A stretch of DNA of 61,882 bases from Bacteroidia bacterium (GTDB lineage: Bacteria > Bacteroidota > Bacteroidia > UKL13-3): positions 1 through 61,882 of the forward strand of contig JAKLJI010000019.1 in NCBI GenBank assembly GCA_023151275.1, read 5' to 3'. The position numbers were made by a program, and so were the translations under genes. The first letter of the stretch is position 1. Each line of letters starts with the position of its first letter. Under the pieces are notes generated by a model. The model did not search any database, was not told the DNA's origin, and saw nothing but the letters and a program-made list of their open reading frames with translations. Positions 6,933 to 16,851 of this stretch are shown here, piece after piece.

Positions 6933-8855
6933 TCACTTACTTAACTGGCTCAGGAGCTCTTTTACTTGAAGATTTCCGGGATTTAATTTATGCAGCAACT
7001 CCAAATCCTGACGTGCTTTGGGCCTGTTTCCCAATAAATTAAATAAGGCAGCACGGTTAAGCAATGCTTGTTGGTGGAATGGAAACAACCCAAGTTCATT
7101 GGTGTAAGAATTCATTGCTTTATCGGGTTGATTGCTTTGCAAATAGGCAAAACCAAGGTTTACCCAAACATCTTCCTGTCGCGATTGAATGCTTAAGCTT
7201 TTTTGGTGGAACTGGATAGACTCATTGAATTTCCCATCCATTAACAGAGCTAGCGCAAGTTTATTCAAAAAGTTCAGGTTATTTGGACTTAAGGAAAGCG
7301 CCTGTTGGAACCAGGCTATTGCGCTGCTTATGGCGCCTGTGTTCAAAGCCGATTGTCCGATGCGGTAAGCTGTCCAGGCATCTGTGCAGGAGCTTGGTGT
7401 TTTTGTGCCACGAAGTTTTAGAACCTTTTCGTAATTGCCAGAGATAAATTCCAGACGAATTTGCAACTCCCATTTTTGCTGTTCATCGGTAAGTTGTTGA
7501 ATGTACCAACGAGCAGAATCGAGTGCCTGGTTCTCACCCTCAAATTTTTCTACGTAATTGATATAAGCCTCTGCCCTATCGGCCAAGGTTTCATTGCCTT
7601 TGGTAATGCAAAACAATCCGGCAAAGCGTCTGATGTTTTTCTTTTGTGTTTCGGAAACGGGAACGCGAATTTTATGGTCGTGAACCGTAACGTGTGGAAT
7701 ATCAATTGAGCCGCTTTTGGGCATGTGGCAACCAACGCAGTTGTTTTTCTCAGCTTTTAACAATTCTGGAGATTCCTTGCAGGTTTGATTCTGGTGGCAT
7801 TTGATGCAGGCATTGTTAAAAATTTGCTTGCCCGTAACCTTAACACTCACATGCGGGTTGTGGCAGGTAATGCAAGTAAGCACCATGCTTTTCCCTTCTT
7901 TATTGGATTGGATAAAACACTTACTTTCTTGCAAGCGCTGGGCATGCGAAGCCATTATAAATTCATTTTCTGCTCCTTCATATTTAGGCAAGTAAACATT
8001 GAAGTAATCAGCCAATTGCTGCCCAGGTCTGAAATCGGCAAAACGCTTTCCAGGTTTCAAAACTGCATTGCCTTGCAAATGGCAACGCTGGCACAAATCG
8101 GTTTGGCGCTCCCAGGAAAGTCGCTTGGGATTGACAATGGTTCGGTCTGCTTCTAGGGAAGTATCAACCAAATTTCCGGCAAGTTTCTCTTTTACGTGCA
8201 ATTCACCGGGACCATGGCAGCGTTCGCAATCAATTCCATTTGGGATGGCGGAATACAAATTCGTAGCCGTTTCATCCATTTTGGGCAAAGCATTGTGACA
8301 GCTCATGCATTCGGCACCAATTTCGCGCGAAAAACGAACATTACGTCCGGCCTCAAAACCTGGAGGTAAATCCCATTTCTTTTTTTGTGCATACCAGGTA
8401 AGTGGCAATTGGTACAAATACCCATTGCGAAGACCGAGGTGAGAATTGGTATGCTGCCCGGATCCCACTATAAAATCAACCCGTTCTGAGCGTTTGTAAG
8501 CGGTATCTTTTCCACGAAGCAAAAACTCAATGATATACAAGGAATCACCCATCCAGCGGGCTTGGTAGTACAAACCACTCGAAGCATCATATACCGGAGG
8601 ATGATTTCCTGTTCCGGCAGCAGATTTCTGTTTGGTTGCGGGCCCAAACGAGCTTCCCATACCGGTTTGAATGAACGTATTGTAAATATTTGCGTGGCAA
8701 GAACGGCATTGGTCCATTCCCACGTAATGAACAGAAGTATCGTGATTCAGATAGTAATCGGCAGATTGTTGCGGTTTATTGCAAAACACCTGCGCAACTA
8801 AAATGAACAGTAGCGCCGGAAACAGCCACCAAGTATGGAAACTCCGGAACTTCAT
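6933..8855 (-). CDS. Exported heptaheme c-type cytochrome with TPR domain
   Basis: 640 residues with an N-terminal signal segment (TWWLFPALLFILVAQVF). Seven CXXCH heme motifs are visible in the first 380 residues: CRSCH, CMSCH, CERCH, CQRCH, CITCH, CIKCH, CVGCH. From ~460 to the end it consists of tetratricopeptide-type helical repeats. This cytochrome c554-like plus TPR layout is found in Bacteroidota and other anaerobe-capable groups, and suggests periplasmic electron transfer in a protein complex; the donor and acceptor are unknown. It starts 2 nt after the rhodanese gene ends. Heme attachment would need the Ccm system encoded at 20.1-23.8 kb. Confidence 0.88.
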   Translation of the reverse strand: MKFRSFHTWWLFPALLFILVAQVFCNKPQQSADYYLNHDTSVHYVGMDQCRSCHANIYNTFIQTGMGSSFGPATKQKSAAGTGNHPPVYDASSGLYYQARWMGDSLYIIEFLLRGKDTAYKRSERVDFIVGSGQHTNSHLGLRNGYLYQLPLTWYAQKKKWDLPPGFEAGRNVRFSREIGAECMSCHNALPKMDETATNLYSAIPNGIDCERCHGPGELHVKEKLAGNLVDTSLEADRTIVNPKRLSWERQTDLCQRCHLQGNAVLKPGKRFADFRPGQQLADYFNVYLPKYEGAENEFIMASHAQRLQESKCFIQSNKEGKSMVLTCITCHNPHVSVKVTGKQIFNNACIKCHQNQTCKESPELLKAEKNNCVGCHMPKSGSIDIPHVTVHDHKIRVPVSETQKKNIRRFAGLFCITKGNETLADRAEAYINYVEKFEGENQALDSARWYIQQLTDEQQKWELQIRLEFISGNYEKVLKLRGTKTPSSCTDAWTAYRIGQSALNTGAISSAIAWFQQALSLSPNNLNFLNKLALALLMDGKFNESIQFHQKSLSIQSRQEDVWVNLGFAYLQSNQPDKAMNSYTNELGLFPFHQQALLNRAALFNLLGNRPKARQDLELLHKLNPGNLQVKELLSQLSK

Positions 8856-8857
8856 GA

Positions 8858-9166
8858 TTACTTGTTTCCGAAGGCTTCTCTCCAGGCTAACATGCCTCCA
8901 AGTAGGTTACGAACTTGGTCGAAACCATTATCCGATAAAAACATTTTCGCATTTGCACTTCTGGCACCGCTGCGGCAATGAACAATGATCTCCTGGTTTT
9001 TCAAGGATTCCAAATCGGCAATTTTGGATGGCAAAGTTCCAAGTGGAATCAATTGAGCTCCAATATTGAACTCCTCATATTCATGAGGTTCACGAACGTC
9101 GATAATGGTTAATTTTTCGCCTTTGTCTATGCGCTCTTTAAGTTCTTGTACGGTGATATCCTGCAT
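8858..9166 (-). CDS. Single-domain rhodanese-like protein
   Basis: 102 residues, one rhodanese domain, with DVREPHEYEEFNI and the active-site loop HCRSGARSA, whose cysteine would carry a persulfide. No signal peptide, so it is cytoplasmic. Such proteins move sulfane sulfur between carriers, but the acceptor is not known. The gene is packed between the T9SS cargo gene (1 nt gap) and the cytochrome gene (2 nt gap), so all three are cotranscribed. Confidence 0.92.
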   Translation of the reverse strand: MQDITVQELKERIDKGEKLTIIDVREPHEYEEFNIGAQLIPLGTLPSKIADLESLKNQEIIVHCRSGARSANAKMFLSDNGFDQVRNLLGGMLAWREAFGNK

Positions 9167-9167
9167 A

Positions 9168-11978
9168 CTATTGATTTATTAATTTATGTATTTCAATTCG
9201 TCCTGATTTTTGGCCCTTGAATCGAGCTATAAAGATCCCTTGAATTCCCTCGGGAACAGTAAACACCCCATTCTGGGTTTCGGTTTTTGAAAGTTGTCTT
9301 CCGCTCAAGTCAAACAGTTCAACCTCATATTCTTCGGGATTTTGAGATTGAACATTTCGTGTTGAATTGCCCGGATTTGGAAAAACGTGCAACATTCGAG
9401 TTTGCTCAGGTTTAGCTGTTTCGGAAACAGAAGCCGGAAGTTCCAGCCATTTGCCCAAAATGGGGCGCATCATTAAAGCACCGGCAATTTCAGATGGATA
9501 CCATTGTCCATCTTGTTTAAAGAACAAATTGTTGGCTGTGCCAAAAGGATAATTTTTATCAAAGCCAATGTTCAACACATAAGCCTGAGTTTGTTCCCAA
9601 CCAATTAAAAAGCTATCTGAAACAGCAATGGGTGGTTCGATTTTGTAAGCAGTAAATCCATTGATTTTATTGGAATAACTGGGTTTGATATCAGCGGTTT
9701 GATACAAAACCAAATCATCATTGGCTGGTGCCATCAAGGGCGAAATGGATTTCCAAATTTTCAATCTGAAATTTTGCTGGCTTACATTGCTTTCGCTTTG
9801 GTTGAAATACACGTAAAGTCCATAGATGGAATCGGGTTGCTCAAGTTTAAAACGCAATGCAGCTCCGCAATTGGTTTTGTTTTTAATGCCATAACCACCT
9901 TCAGCCGATCCATCGTCGTATGCCAAGTAATTGCTAAACACGGTTTCAGTTGAAAAGGTATCATTGGTTCCAATAGCGTCTTTTTGGGAGCTTGAAAGCG
10001 AAACCCGATAGCTGGTTCTAAAAACCAGGGAATCAGCACTTGTTGATGAACTGGTAAAACTCACCGGCTTATTGAAGCGCACCACCGTATCGTTACGTTG
10101 AAAAATATTGGTGATGTTGTTGAAGGTATTGATTGAGGCTCCTTCAGGGTTGGTAACCGTTCTGAAATAATCGAGCAGGTAAATCTGGTTATCGTAATTG
10201 CTCAGTCTTAAGCTAACTGTATCGTTACTGTATTTGGATGGATTGGCGGAATACTGTTTCCAGCTCATGGAGGTGAACTGACCCAAACGAACCGCAGGCG
10301 TATTGGTTAATGTAACATCGTTGTAGGGATCATTTGCTTTTCGACCTTTATCAAAGCGAACAAAATCCAAATGCCAATGGCTTAAGTTACCCGTAAGGCT
10401 GCCCCGGTTTCTGAATCGGAACTGCACCTCTTCATGAAAGAGTGCTGTGTCTTTGAGGGGAATATCAAAACGGGTAAAACTTCCGGGCACCATTTGGTTC
10501 GCAGATATCCGAAACAAAATTGTGTACGATTCAGGGAAATACTTGCTGTTGCGCAACTCGAGGTAAAAGCTATCATCTGGAAAAACCTGTCCGGTTGCGC
10601 CCTGCAATTCATATTGGCAGTAAAACGAAAGGTAAACCGAATCGGAAGGTTTTAGTCCGCGCAAGTTAAACGGCCAAGAGGTTAGCACATCTGCGGTGCC
10701 TTTCAAGGCAAAACTGGAATATGGATTTCCAAACTGGTTTAATCCGTCAAACGTTGCAACCTGCACACTGGGTTGACCAAGTGGAAAATCATTGTTCACA
10801 TAAACAAATGAATCCGCCCAACGAAAACGGTCTGTAACAGTGCGTGAAGACGAAAAGTCATCTATAAATGGCAGTGAATTCCTACGATTGAATGCAAAAG
10901 CACCGAGTAAAAATTTTGCAGTATCGGCCGCTGAATTTCCTGATTTTAGGATAAAACGTGGTCTGAAAAAGGCATGACGGTTGCGACCTGAATTGACAAA
11001 TAAGCTAAAATCGCGCTGCTGACCTGCAACAAAGTTTCCAAGAGAAAGTGCTCTTACCCATTGTCCTAAGTTATTTCTGAATTCCAAAATCAAGGAATCC
11101 TGAGCTTGGATTCCTGCTAGCGCTTCGGCAGAAAAAGAGAAAAACAAGGAATCTGAAAGTGAATATCCGGATAGGTTAATGGGATGCACCCAAACAGAAT
11201 CGGAGCCACCATAACCCGTAGAATACGCTGAATTGGCTCCATTGATTCCATCAAGCAAAATTCCTGCGCCAAAGCGGGTTGATTCACGCATAAATGCAGC
11301 CTTGCTATCCGGAGCAACAAATGAGGTATTTAAATTCATGCCAACCGCAAGCGTTGGTTTCCAACCTGGACTTAGGTGATTGATGAGAGCCAGTTTACTA
11401 ATTCGAAAACAATCCTCTTTGCTAACCTTTAAGTCTCCTGAATAAGAAAATCGAAGTGCAAACTCGGGACCATAAAATACATTTCGTGGAAGAGTCAGGT
11501 ATATTTCCTGAGCATTGTTGAGATTAGAACCTGCACTCCAAAGGAATGTCCAAACTTGGTTACCACTCAATGCTTCCAGTACTAATGTATCACCAGCTTC
11601 TATGTTTGAACCGGGTTCAGCTACAAACGTTAAAACCAATGCACCCGATGAAGTTCGAACATCAATGGCTTTGGTTTGCATAACATCTGCCGTGCCTGAA
11701 GTACCGGAATAGGGTTGATCATTGGCATCCAAGCAATTGAAAATCAACTTCCGATTTAGCGGTGTAGCCGAGGAATCTCGCCAGATTCTTTTATCAAGCT
11801 GGTTGGATTCAAAGAAATCAACTACCGGAATTTGTAGCGAGCCATTTTTCTGAAGTACCTTGGATTGATTTTCAGGTTGAATGAACTTGGTTCCGCGGTA
11901 TGCTGGAAGTAGCACCTCTTGCGCCGAAAGTTGAACAACAACCAAAACCAGACTTAAAAGCAGCGAAAATTTCTTCAT
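9168..11978 (-). CDS. Large secreted protein with type IX secretion C-terminal domain
   Basis: 936 residues. A signal peptide (MKKFSLLLSLVLVVVQLSAQ) is followed by repeated beta-rich segments, three of them of similar make-up (FFESNQLDKRIWRDS, LLDGINGANSAYS, FIDDFSSSRTVTDRFRW) that look like jelly-roll or lectin-like modules. The last ~75 residues have the T9SS type A sorting pattern: LHVFPNPGNS, YEVELFDLSGRQL, IFIARFKGQ. The protein is expected outside the cell or on its surface. Function of the body is unknown. Its ATG overlaps the stop of the PASTA gene by one base (TAATG), so translation is probably coupled. Confidence 0.85.
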   Translation of the reverse strand: MKKFSLLLSLVLVVVQLSAQEVLLPAYRGTKFIQPENQSKVLQKNGSLQIPVVDFFESNQLDKRIWRDSSATPLNRKLIFNCLDANDQPYSGTSGTADVMQTKAIDVRTSSGALVLTFVAEPGSNIEAGDTLVLEALSGNQVWTFLWSAGSNLNNAQEIYLTLPRNVFYGPEFALRFSYSGDLKVSKEDCFRISKLALINHLSPGWKPTLAVGMNLNTSFVAPDSKAAFMRESTRFGAGILLDGINGANSAYSTGYGGSDSVWVHPINLSGYSLSDSLFFSFSAEALAGIQAQDSLILEFRNNLGQWVRALSLGNFVAGQQRDFSLFVNSGRNRHAFFRPRFILKSGNSAADTAKFLLGAFAFNRRNSLPFIDDFSSSRTVTDRFRWADSFVYVNNDFPLGQPSVQVATFDGLNQFGNPYSSFALKGTADVLTSWPFNLRGLKPSDSVYLSFYCQYELQGATGQVFPDDSFYLELRNSKYFPESYTILFRISANQMVPGSFTRFDIPLKDTALFHEEVQFRFRNRGSLTGNLSHWHLDFVRFDKGRKANDPYNDVTLTNTPAVRLGQFTSMSWKQYSANPSKYSNDTVSLRLSNYDNQIYLLDYFRTVTNPEGASINTFNNITNIFQRNDTVVRFNKPVSFTSSSTSADSLVFRTSYRVSLSSSQKDAIGTNDTFSTETVFSNYLAYDDGSAEGGYGIKNKTNCGAALRFKLEQPDSIYGLYVYFNQSESNVSQQNFRLKIWKSISPLMAPANDDLVLYQTADIKPSYSNKINGFTAYKIEPPIAVSDSFLIGWEQTQAYVLNIGFDKNYPFGTANNLFFKQDGQWYPSEIAGALMMRPILGKWLELPASVSETAKPEQTRMLHVFPNPGNSTRNVQSQNPEEYEVELFDLSGRQLSKTETQNGVFTVPEGIQGIFIARFKGQKSGRIEIHKLINQ

Positions 11979-12727
11979 TATTTTTTGATGGAAAGAAAGA
12001 GGTCCACAGCCTGACCGCTATTTATTGTGGCGCCCTGACTGAATGGCGGATTTTGACGAATCACGACAGCTTTTGTGCTATCAGTAATTGCGCCATCGGC
12101 CACCACAGAACCAAGTTGTAACAACGAACTTTCCAAAACTTTTGTTGCGTCGATAATTGACAAACCACTTAAATCAGGCATCATAACCGGCACCCCGCCA
12201 CTTCCATCGCCTACCACCAGGTTAATGTATGAACCTTTAGGGATTTTGGTATCAGGTTGAACGCTGCGGCCATTCCAGAGCTGATCGAGAACTGCATTTT
12301 GAGCAATATCCGGCTTGTAAGTTACTTCACCCAATTTAAGACCCAATCCATTCAAAACAGTTTCGGCGTAACGCAGCGAACTGTTTATTAAATTAGGCAT
12401 CATAACACTAGCAGCCGTATTTGAATTAATACTTAAATAAATAATTCTACCTTCTTTAACCTTTGAATTTGGGATTGGATTTTGCTCAACAACGGCAGAC
12501 TTTGGCATACCTTCCACAAAAACGGTATCTGTAATGATGTACCGTAGCTTTTTTTCTTCAAGCACCTGCTCAGCCTTTTCAAAGCTTAATCCTTTAAGGT
12601 TTGGCAAAGTAAGGTATTGACCATGACGGGTATATGAACTCAAAGCCATAGATGCCACCCAAGTTATTAGGTAAAGCACCAACAAAATAAGGGCTATATG
12701 GAGTCCGAAAGTTTTTAAAAATCTCAC
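11978..12727 (-). CDS. Membrane-anchored PASTA-domain protein
   Basis: About 249 residues from a GTG at 12725-12727 (MRFLKTFGLH...), chosen because a membrane helix follows directly and no ATG precedes it; a TTG 11 codons upstream is possible. After the helix (~residues 6-27) come three PASTA repeats with LPNLKGLSFEKAEQVL, MPNLINSSLRYAETVL and MPDLSGLSIIDATKVL. PASTA domains bind peptidoglycan or its fragments. There is no kinase or transpeptidase domain, so it is a stand-alone cell-wall-facing protein. First gene of the run that ends with mltG, another cell-wall gene. Confidence 0.88.
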   Translation of the reverse strand: MRFLKTFGLHIALILLVLYLITWVASMALSSYTRHGQYLTLPNLKGLSFEKAEQVLEEKKLRYIITDTVFVEGMPKSAVVEQNPIPNSKVKEGRIIYLSINSNTAASVMMPNLINSSLRYAETVLNGLGLKLGEVTYKPDIAQNAVLDQLWNGRSVQPDTKIPKGSYINLVVGDGSGGVPVMMPDLSGLSIIDATKVLESSLLQLGSVVADGAITDSTKAVVIRQNPPFSQGATINSGQAVDLFLSIKK

Positions 12728-12763
12728 CCCGCAAAATATTGATAATTTGACTAAGTGCAAAGC

Positions 12764-12771
12764 TATCTTTG
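12764..12771 (+). promoter_or_regulatory. -7 box abutting the MarC start codon
   Basis: TATCTTTG ends 4 nt before the ATG at 12776. No TTG lies at the usual 19-20 nt spacing, so only the -7 element is clear. If used, transcription would begin at or very near the start codon. Confidence 0.4.
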
Positions 12772-12775
12772 CACC

Positions 12776-13336
12776 ATGTTTTCGCTTCAGGATATTACCA
12801 CCATCACACTTACCCTGTTTGCCATTATTGATATAATAGGCGCATTACCCATCATTATTGCTATAAAAAACCGTCAAAAACACCTCGATAGCGAAAAAGC
12901 CACGCTATCTGCAGGCGTTTTAATGATTGTGTTTCTGTTTCTTGGAGAGCAATTTCTCCATTTGTTTGGCGTAGATATTAAATCATTTGCCTTAGCAGGT
13001 TCTATTGTCATTTTTATTATCGGTTTAGAAATGATTTTGGGAATTGAGTTGTTGAAGAATGACCCAAGTGAAAAAACAGGCAGTATTATTCCTATTGCCT
13101 TTCCAATTATTGCAGGTTCAGGAACCTTAACTACGATCATTTCCATGCGCGCCGTTTACACCATTCCAAACATTCTTACTGGCCTGCTAATCAACCTGTT
13201 GTTTGTGTATCTGGTTTTAAGGTCAAGCTCATGGATTGAACGCAAACTTGGTAGTTCAGGCCTATCCTTGATTCGTAAGTTTTTTGGAATTGTATTGTTG
13301 AGTATTGCCATTCGCATATTCAAAACCAACTTCTGA
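12776..13336 (+). CDS. MarC family inner-membrane protein
   Basis: 186 residues, almost entirely hydrophobic, with six predicted helices. LTLFAIIDIIGALPII near the N-terminus and PIAFPIIAGSGTLTTII in the middle are characteristic of MarC (UPF0056) proteins. The family was once linked to multiple antibiotic resistance, but its actual transport role is not established. An upstream in-frame start would give seven extra residues overlapping the -7 box, so ATG at 12776 is preferred. Divergent from the PASTA gene, with 48 nt between the starts. Confidence 0.9.
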   Translation: MFSLQDITTITLTLFAIIDIIGALPIIIAIKNRQKHLDSEKATLSAGVLMIVFLFLGEQFLHLFGVDIKSFALAGSIVIFIIGLEMILGIELLKNDPSEKTGSIIPIAFPIIAGSGTLTTIISMRAVYTIPNILTGLLINLLFVYLVLRSSSWIERKLGSSGLSLIRKFFGIVLLSIAIRIFKTNF

Positions 13337-13427
13337 TGCGGGCGTAATTTTTTACCACCTGTCAAAGACTATCAGCCCTTTATCCTACAAATTTTTGGGA
13401 GGAAAGGGAAATCCTTAGATTGCAACC

Positions 13428-15443
13428 ATGAGAAGAATTGTAAGCGTTTGTCTGATTTTACTTTCAGGAACTTTGTTTGGAGCCACGCCTGCCGATAGCA
13501 GCAAGCTTGTCCTGAAAACCTATGAACCTGAATCACAACACCCTGTGCTTTACCAATTGGTGGGTCAGATATTGAATTCATACCATTACCAAAAGCTGGC
13601 AATTGATGATAAACTATCTTCCAACCTGCTTGATGCCTATCTTGAAAATTTAGACCCGGGAAAAGTCTATTTCCTGAAATCGGATATCGACCAATTTGAA
13701 AAATTCAGAACCAAACTGGATGATGATTTAATGGCCGGAAACGTTCAAAAAGCCTTTGATATTTACAACGTTTATCAAAAAAGGGTTGAAGACCGAATTA
13801 ATTTCACCAAAGTATTGTTGAAAGGCCCTTTTGATTTCACGAAAAATGATTCCATACTCAGCAAGCGTGAAGATGCTCAATGGCAACCCAATTTCAAGGA
13901 AATGGATGAATTGTGGAGGAAGAAAATCAAACAGGAATATTTGCAACTCAAAATTGGTGGAAGAAAAGACAGTGCCATTGCTGCAGATTTAACCAAGCGT
14001 TACGATGGATTTTTAAAGCAGATGGCCAAAACCAAAAATGAAGATGTGTTTGCGGCCTATGCCAATTCTTTATCCGAGATTGCAGATCCTCATACCAATT
14101 ACTTTTCGCCACGTATGGCTGAGGATTTCAACACCAGTATGAGTCTAAGTTTAGAAGGAATCGGAGCTACCCTTCAAACCGAAAACGAATACACTAAAAT
14201 CAGAGAAATTGTAAAAGGTGGTCCAGCAGATAAAAGCGGTCAATTGCATGCGAACGACAAAATTGTGGCGGTTGGACAGGGCAAAGATGGTGAAATGGAG
14301 AGCATTCTGGATTGGCGAATTGACGATGTAGTTTCTAAAATCAGGGGCAAGAAAGGAACTCTGGTTCGTCTTGAAATCATTCCACACGATGCCACCAACA
14401 CCAAAACTAAAATTGTAGAAATTACCCGGGATAAAATTGTACTGGAAGATCAGAGTGCTAAGGGAAGTGTTAAAGAATTAACTCAGGCGGATGGCAGAAA
14501 AATTCGTGTTGGCATAATCACTATTCCTACCTTCTACCTCGATTTTGCCGGGATGCAACGTAAAGATCCAAACTACAAAAGCACAACCAAGGACGTTCGC
14601 AGACTAATCACGCAATTCAAAAAAGACTCAGCAGTTAATGCCTTTATTATTGATTTGAGAAACAATGGTGGAGGTTCATTGCAGGAAGCTGTGGAACTAA
14701 CCGGATTGTTCATTAAAAAGGGTCCTGTTGTTCAGGTTCGCGATGCATACAGCACCAAATCAGAGGTTGATAGAGATGAAGACATTCTTTGGGAAGGTCC
14801 TTTGATGGTCATGGTAAATCGTTTTTCAGCATCGGCGTCTGAAATTTTTGCAGCTGCCATGCAGGATTACCAACGCGCTATTGTGGTGGGTGAAAAAACC
14901 TTCGGAAAAGGCACTGTTCAGAATTTGCTCGATTTGAATCAGTTTATGATGATGGATGGAAAAACCCTCGGCCAAATGAAAATTACCATTGCTAAGTTTT
15001 ACCGAGTTTCTGGCGGAAGTACACAGCATAGGGGTGTAATTCCTGATATTGAATTCCCATCCATATATGCTGCCAAAGAATACGGAGAAGAAGCCAGCAA
15101 ATATGCCCTTCCTTACGATGAAATTCCCGCCGCGGCTTATACTCCGGTTACAAACCTGAACTTATCAAACAAATTACCTCAATTAAAAAATGCGCATGCA
15201 GAACGCATGAAGAACAATGCTGAATACCGCTATTTACTAGAAGATATTCGCATTTTTAATGAAGGCAGAGAGCGGGCATGGAGCAGTTTGAATGAAAACA
15301 AACTCAAGGCAGAACAAGCGGATGATGAGGCCCGGAAAAAGAAACGGGAAGAGGAACGTAAAGCTCTTAAATCAGCCGGACAAGCAGATGCAAATTTGAT
15401 TCTGGATGAAAGTCTTCAAATTCTTGCAGATAGCATGAAATAA
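13428..15443 (+). CDS. C-terminal processing (tail-specific) protease, S41 family
   Basis: 671 residues with a signal peptide (MRRIVSVCLILLSGTLFGA). Prc/Tsp plan: an N-terminal helical domain, a PDZ domain (~235-320; SLSLEGIGATLQ, GGPADKSGQL), the S41 serine protease core with FIIDLRNNGGG, NRFSASASEIFAAAM (nucleophile serine ~467) and GEKTFGKGTVQ (lysine ~495), and a C-terminal DUF3340-like tail ending in a charged KKKREEERKAL helix. It degrades or trims periplasmic proteins from their C-termini. Closed by a strong hairpin terminator before rarA. Confidence 0.94.
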   Translation: MRRIVSVCLILLSGTLFGATPADSSKLVLKTYEPESQHPVLYQLVGQILNSYHYQKLAIDDKLSSNLLDAYLENLDPGKVYFLKSDIDQFEKFRTKLDDDLMAGNVQKAFDIYNVYQKRVEDRINFTKVLLKGPFDFTKNDSILSKREDAQWQPNFKEMDELWRKKIKQEYLQLKIGGRKDSAIAADLTKRYDGFLKQMAKTKNEDVFAAYANSLSEIADPHTNYFSPRMAEDFNTSMSLSLEGIGATLQTENEYTKIREIVKGGPADKSGQLHANDKIVAVGQGKDGEMESILDWRIDDVVSKIRGKKGTLVRLEIIPHDATNTKTKIVEITRDKIVLEDQSAKGSVKELTQADGRKIRVGIITIPTFYLDFAGMQRKDPNYKSTTKDVRRLITQFKKDSAVNAFIIDLRNNGGGSLQEAVELTGLFIKKGPVVQVRDAYSTKSEVDRDEDILWEGPLMVMVNRFSASASEIFAAAMQDYQRAIVVGEKTFGKGTVQNLLDLNQFMMMDGKTLGQMKITIAKFYRVSGGSTQHRGVIPDIEFPSIYAAKEYGEEASKYALPYDEIPAAAYTPVTNLNLSNKLPQLKNAHAERMKNNAEYRYLLEDIRIFNEGRERAWSSLNENKLKAEQADDEARKKKREEERKALKSAGQADANLILDESLQILADSMK

Positions 15444-15484
15444 GCCGCTGAATTCGTTCACAGCAAAAGAATTATGTACATTCG

Positions 15485-15519
15485 AAAGGCCGGAAAACAC
15501 GTGTTTTCCGGCCTTTTTT
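15485..15519 (+). terminator. Terminator between the S41 protease gene and rarA
   Basis: Perfect palindrome AAAGGCCGGAAAACAC / GTGTTTTCCGGCCTTT followed by T residues. Confidence 0.9.
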
Positions 15520-15532
15520 ATCCTTTGAACTT

Positions 15533-16798
15533 ATGCAACAAAAACCTTTGGCAGAGCGTGTTAGACCCGAAAACCTAGATGAAGTTTTTGGACAAGAACA
15601 TTTAACCGGACCCGATGGTGTTATTCGTATTGCACTTAATAACCAACGCATTCCTTCCCTTATTTTTTGGGGACCACCCGGAGTTGGAAAAACCACGTTG
15701 GCAAAAATAATTGGCGAAAAACTAGGCCTTCATTTTTACTACCTGAGTGCCATTCAAGCTGGCGTAGCAGAAGTTAGAAAGGTTATTGAAGAGGCAAAAA
15801 AAATTGGCAAAGTGCTTTTGTTTCTGGATGAAATTCATCGATTCAATAAAAGTCAGCAAGATGCCTTATTAGGTGCCGTTGAAAATGGGAGCATAGTGCT
15901 AATTGGCGCCACTACCGAGAACCCTTCGTTTGAAGTAAACAATGCCTTATTAAGCAGAGCACAGGTTTATGTTTTGAATGAGTTGAACAAAGATAGCCTT
16001 GCAAAAATTGTCAATCATGCTATGGAAAAAGATAGCTGGCTGAAGGAGAAAAATCCGGTGCTGCAAGAAACCGATGCCCTCCTGCGGTTTTCGGAAGGCG
16101 ATGCCCGAAAATTGCTGAATCTGCTTGAGTTGATTATTCATCAAATCAAGGAAAACGAGCCTGTGGTAATTACCAATAAGCTAGTTGAGAAATGCCTTCA
16201 GCACAAATCAATTGGCTACGATAAAAATGGGGAAGAGCATTACAATATTGTTTCGGCCTTTATCAAATCCATTCGTGGCAGCGACCCCAATGCAGCGGTG
16301 TATTACCTGGCAAGAATGCTGGAAGGTGGCGAAAACAGTGAGTTTATTGCACGCCGAATGTTGATTCTGGCCTCAGAAGACATTGGAAATGCTAACCCAA
16401 ATGCCCTGCTTCTTGCAAATACCTGCTTTCAAGCCATTCGTGTGATAGGAATGCCCGAAGCTCGAATAATACTTTCTCAATGTGCTATTTACCTGGCAAC
16501 TTCTCCCAAAAGCAACGCCTCATACATGGCTATTCAAGAAGCAGCAGCCTGGGTAAAAAAAACAGGTCAGCTACCCGTGCCTTTGCATTTAAGAAATGCT
16601 CCAACTGGGTTGATGAAAGAATTGAATTACGGGAAAGACTATGCCTATGCCCATGCCTATGAAAATAATTTTATCGACCTGGAGTTTTTGCCTGAAGCCA
16701 TTCAAGGATTAAAACTGTACGAACCCGGAAACAATGCCAGAGAAAACGAACAAAGGCAATTTTTAAAACAGCGTTGGAAGGAAAAGTACGGATACTAA
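15533..16798 (+). CDS. rarA: Replication-associated recombination protein A (MgsA/RarA AAA+ ATPase)
   Basis: 421 residues, family length. Walker A GPPGVGKT at 47-54, Walker B FLDEIHRFNKSQQDALL near 98, sensor segment GATTENPSFEVNNALLSR, then the helical tetramerisation part with GGENSEFIARRMLILASEDIG. RarA acts at stalled replication forks with single-stranded DNA-binding protein. The ATG lies 13 nt after the preceding terminator, with TATCCTTTG just before it, so the leader must be very short. Confidence 0.96.
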   Translation: MQQKPLAERVRPENLDEVFGQEHLTGPDGVIRIALNNQRIPSLIFWGPPGVGKTTLAKIIGEKLGLHFYYLSAIQAGVAEVRKVIEEAKKIGKVLLFLDEIHRFNKSQQDALLGAVENGSIVLIGATTENPSFEVNNALLSRAQVYVLNELNKDSLAKIVNHAMEKDSWLKEKNPVLQETDALLRFSEGDARKLLNLLELIIHQIKENEPVVITNKLVEKCLQHKSIGYDKNGEEHYNIVSAFIKSIRGSDPNAAVYYLARMLEGGENSEFIARRMLILASEDIGNANPNALLLANTCFQAIRVIGMPEARIILSQCAIYLATSPKSNASYMAIQEAAAWVKKTGQLPVPLHLRNAPTGLMKELNYGKDYAYAHAYENNFIDLEFLPEAIQGLKLYEPGNNARENEQRQFLKQRWKEKYGY

Positions 16799-16851
16799 AT
16801 CATTAGCCAACTAAATTATTTCCTTGATAAGGAATCCAACCCACTTACCAA

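Noticed and set aside
7785-8298. Antisense frames within the cytochrome gene
   Set aside because: Mirror of a well-supported gene with seven heme motifs.
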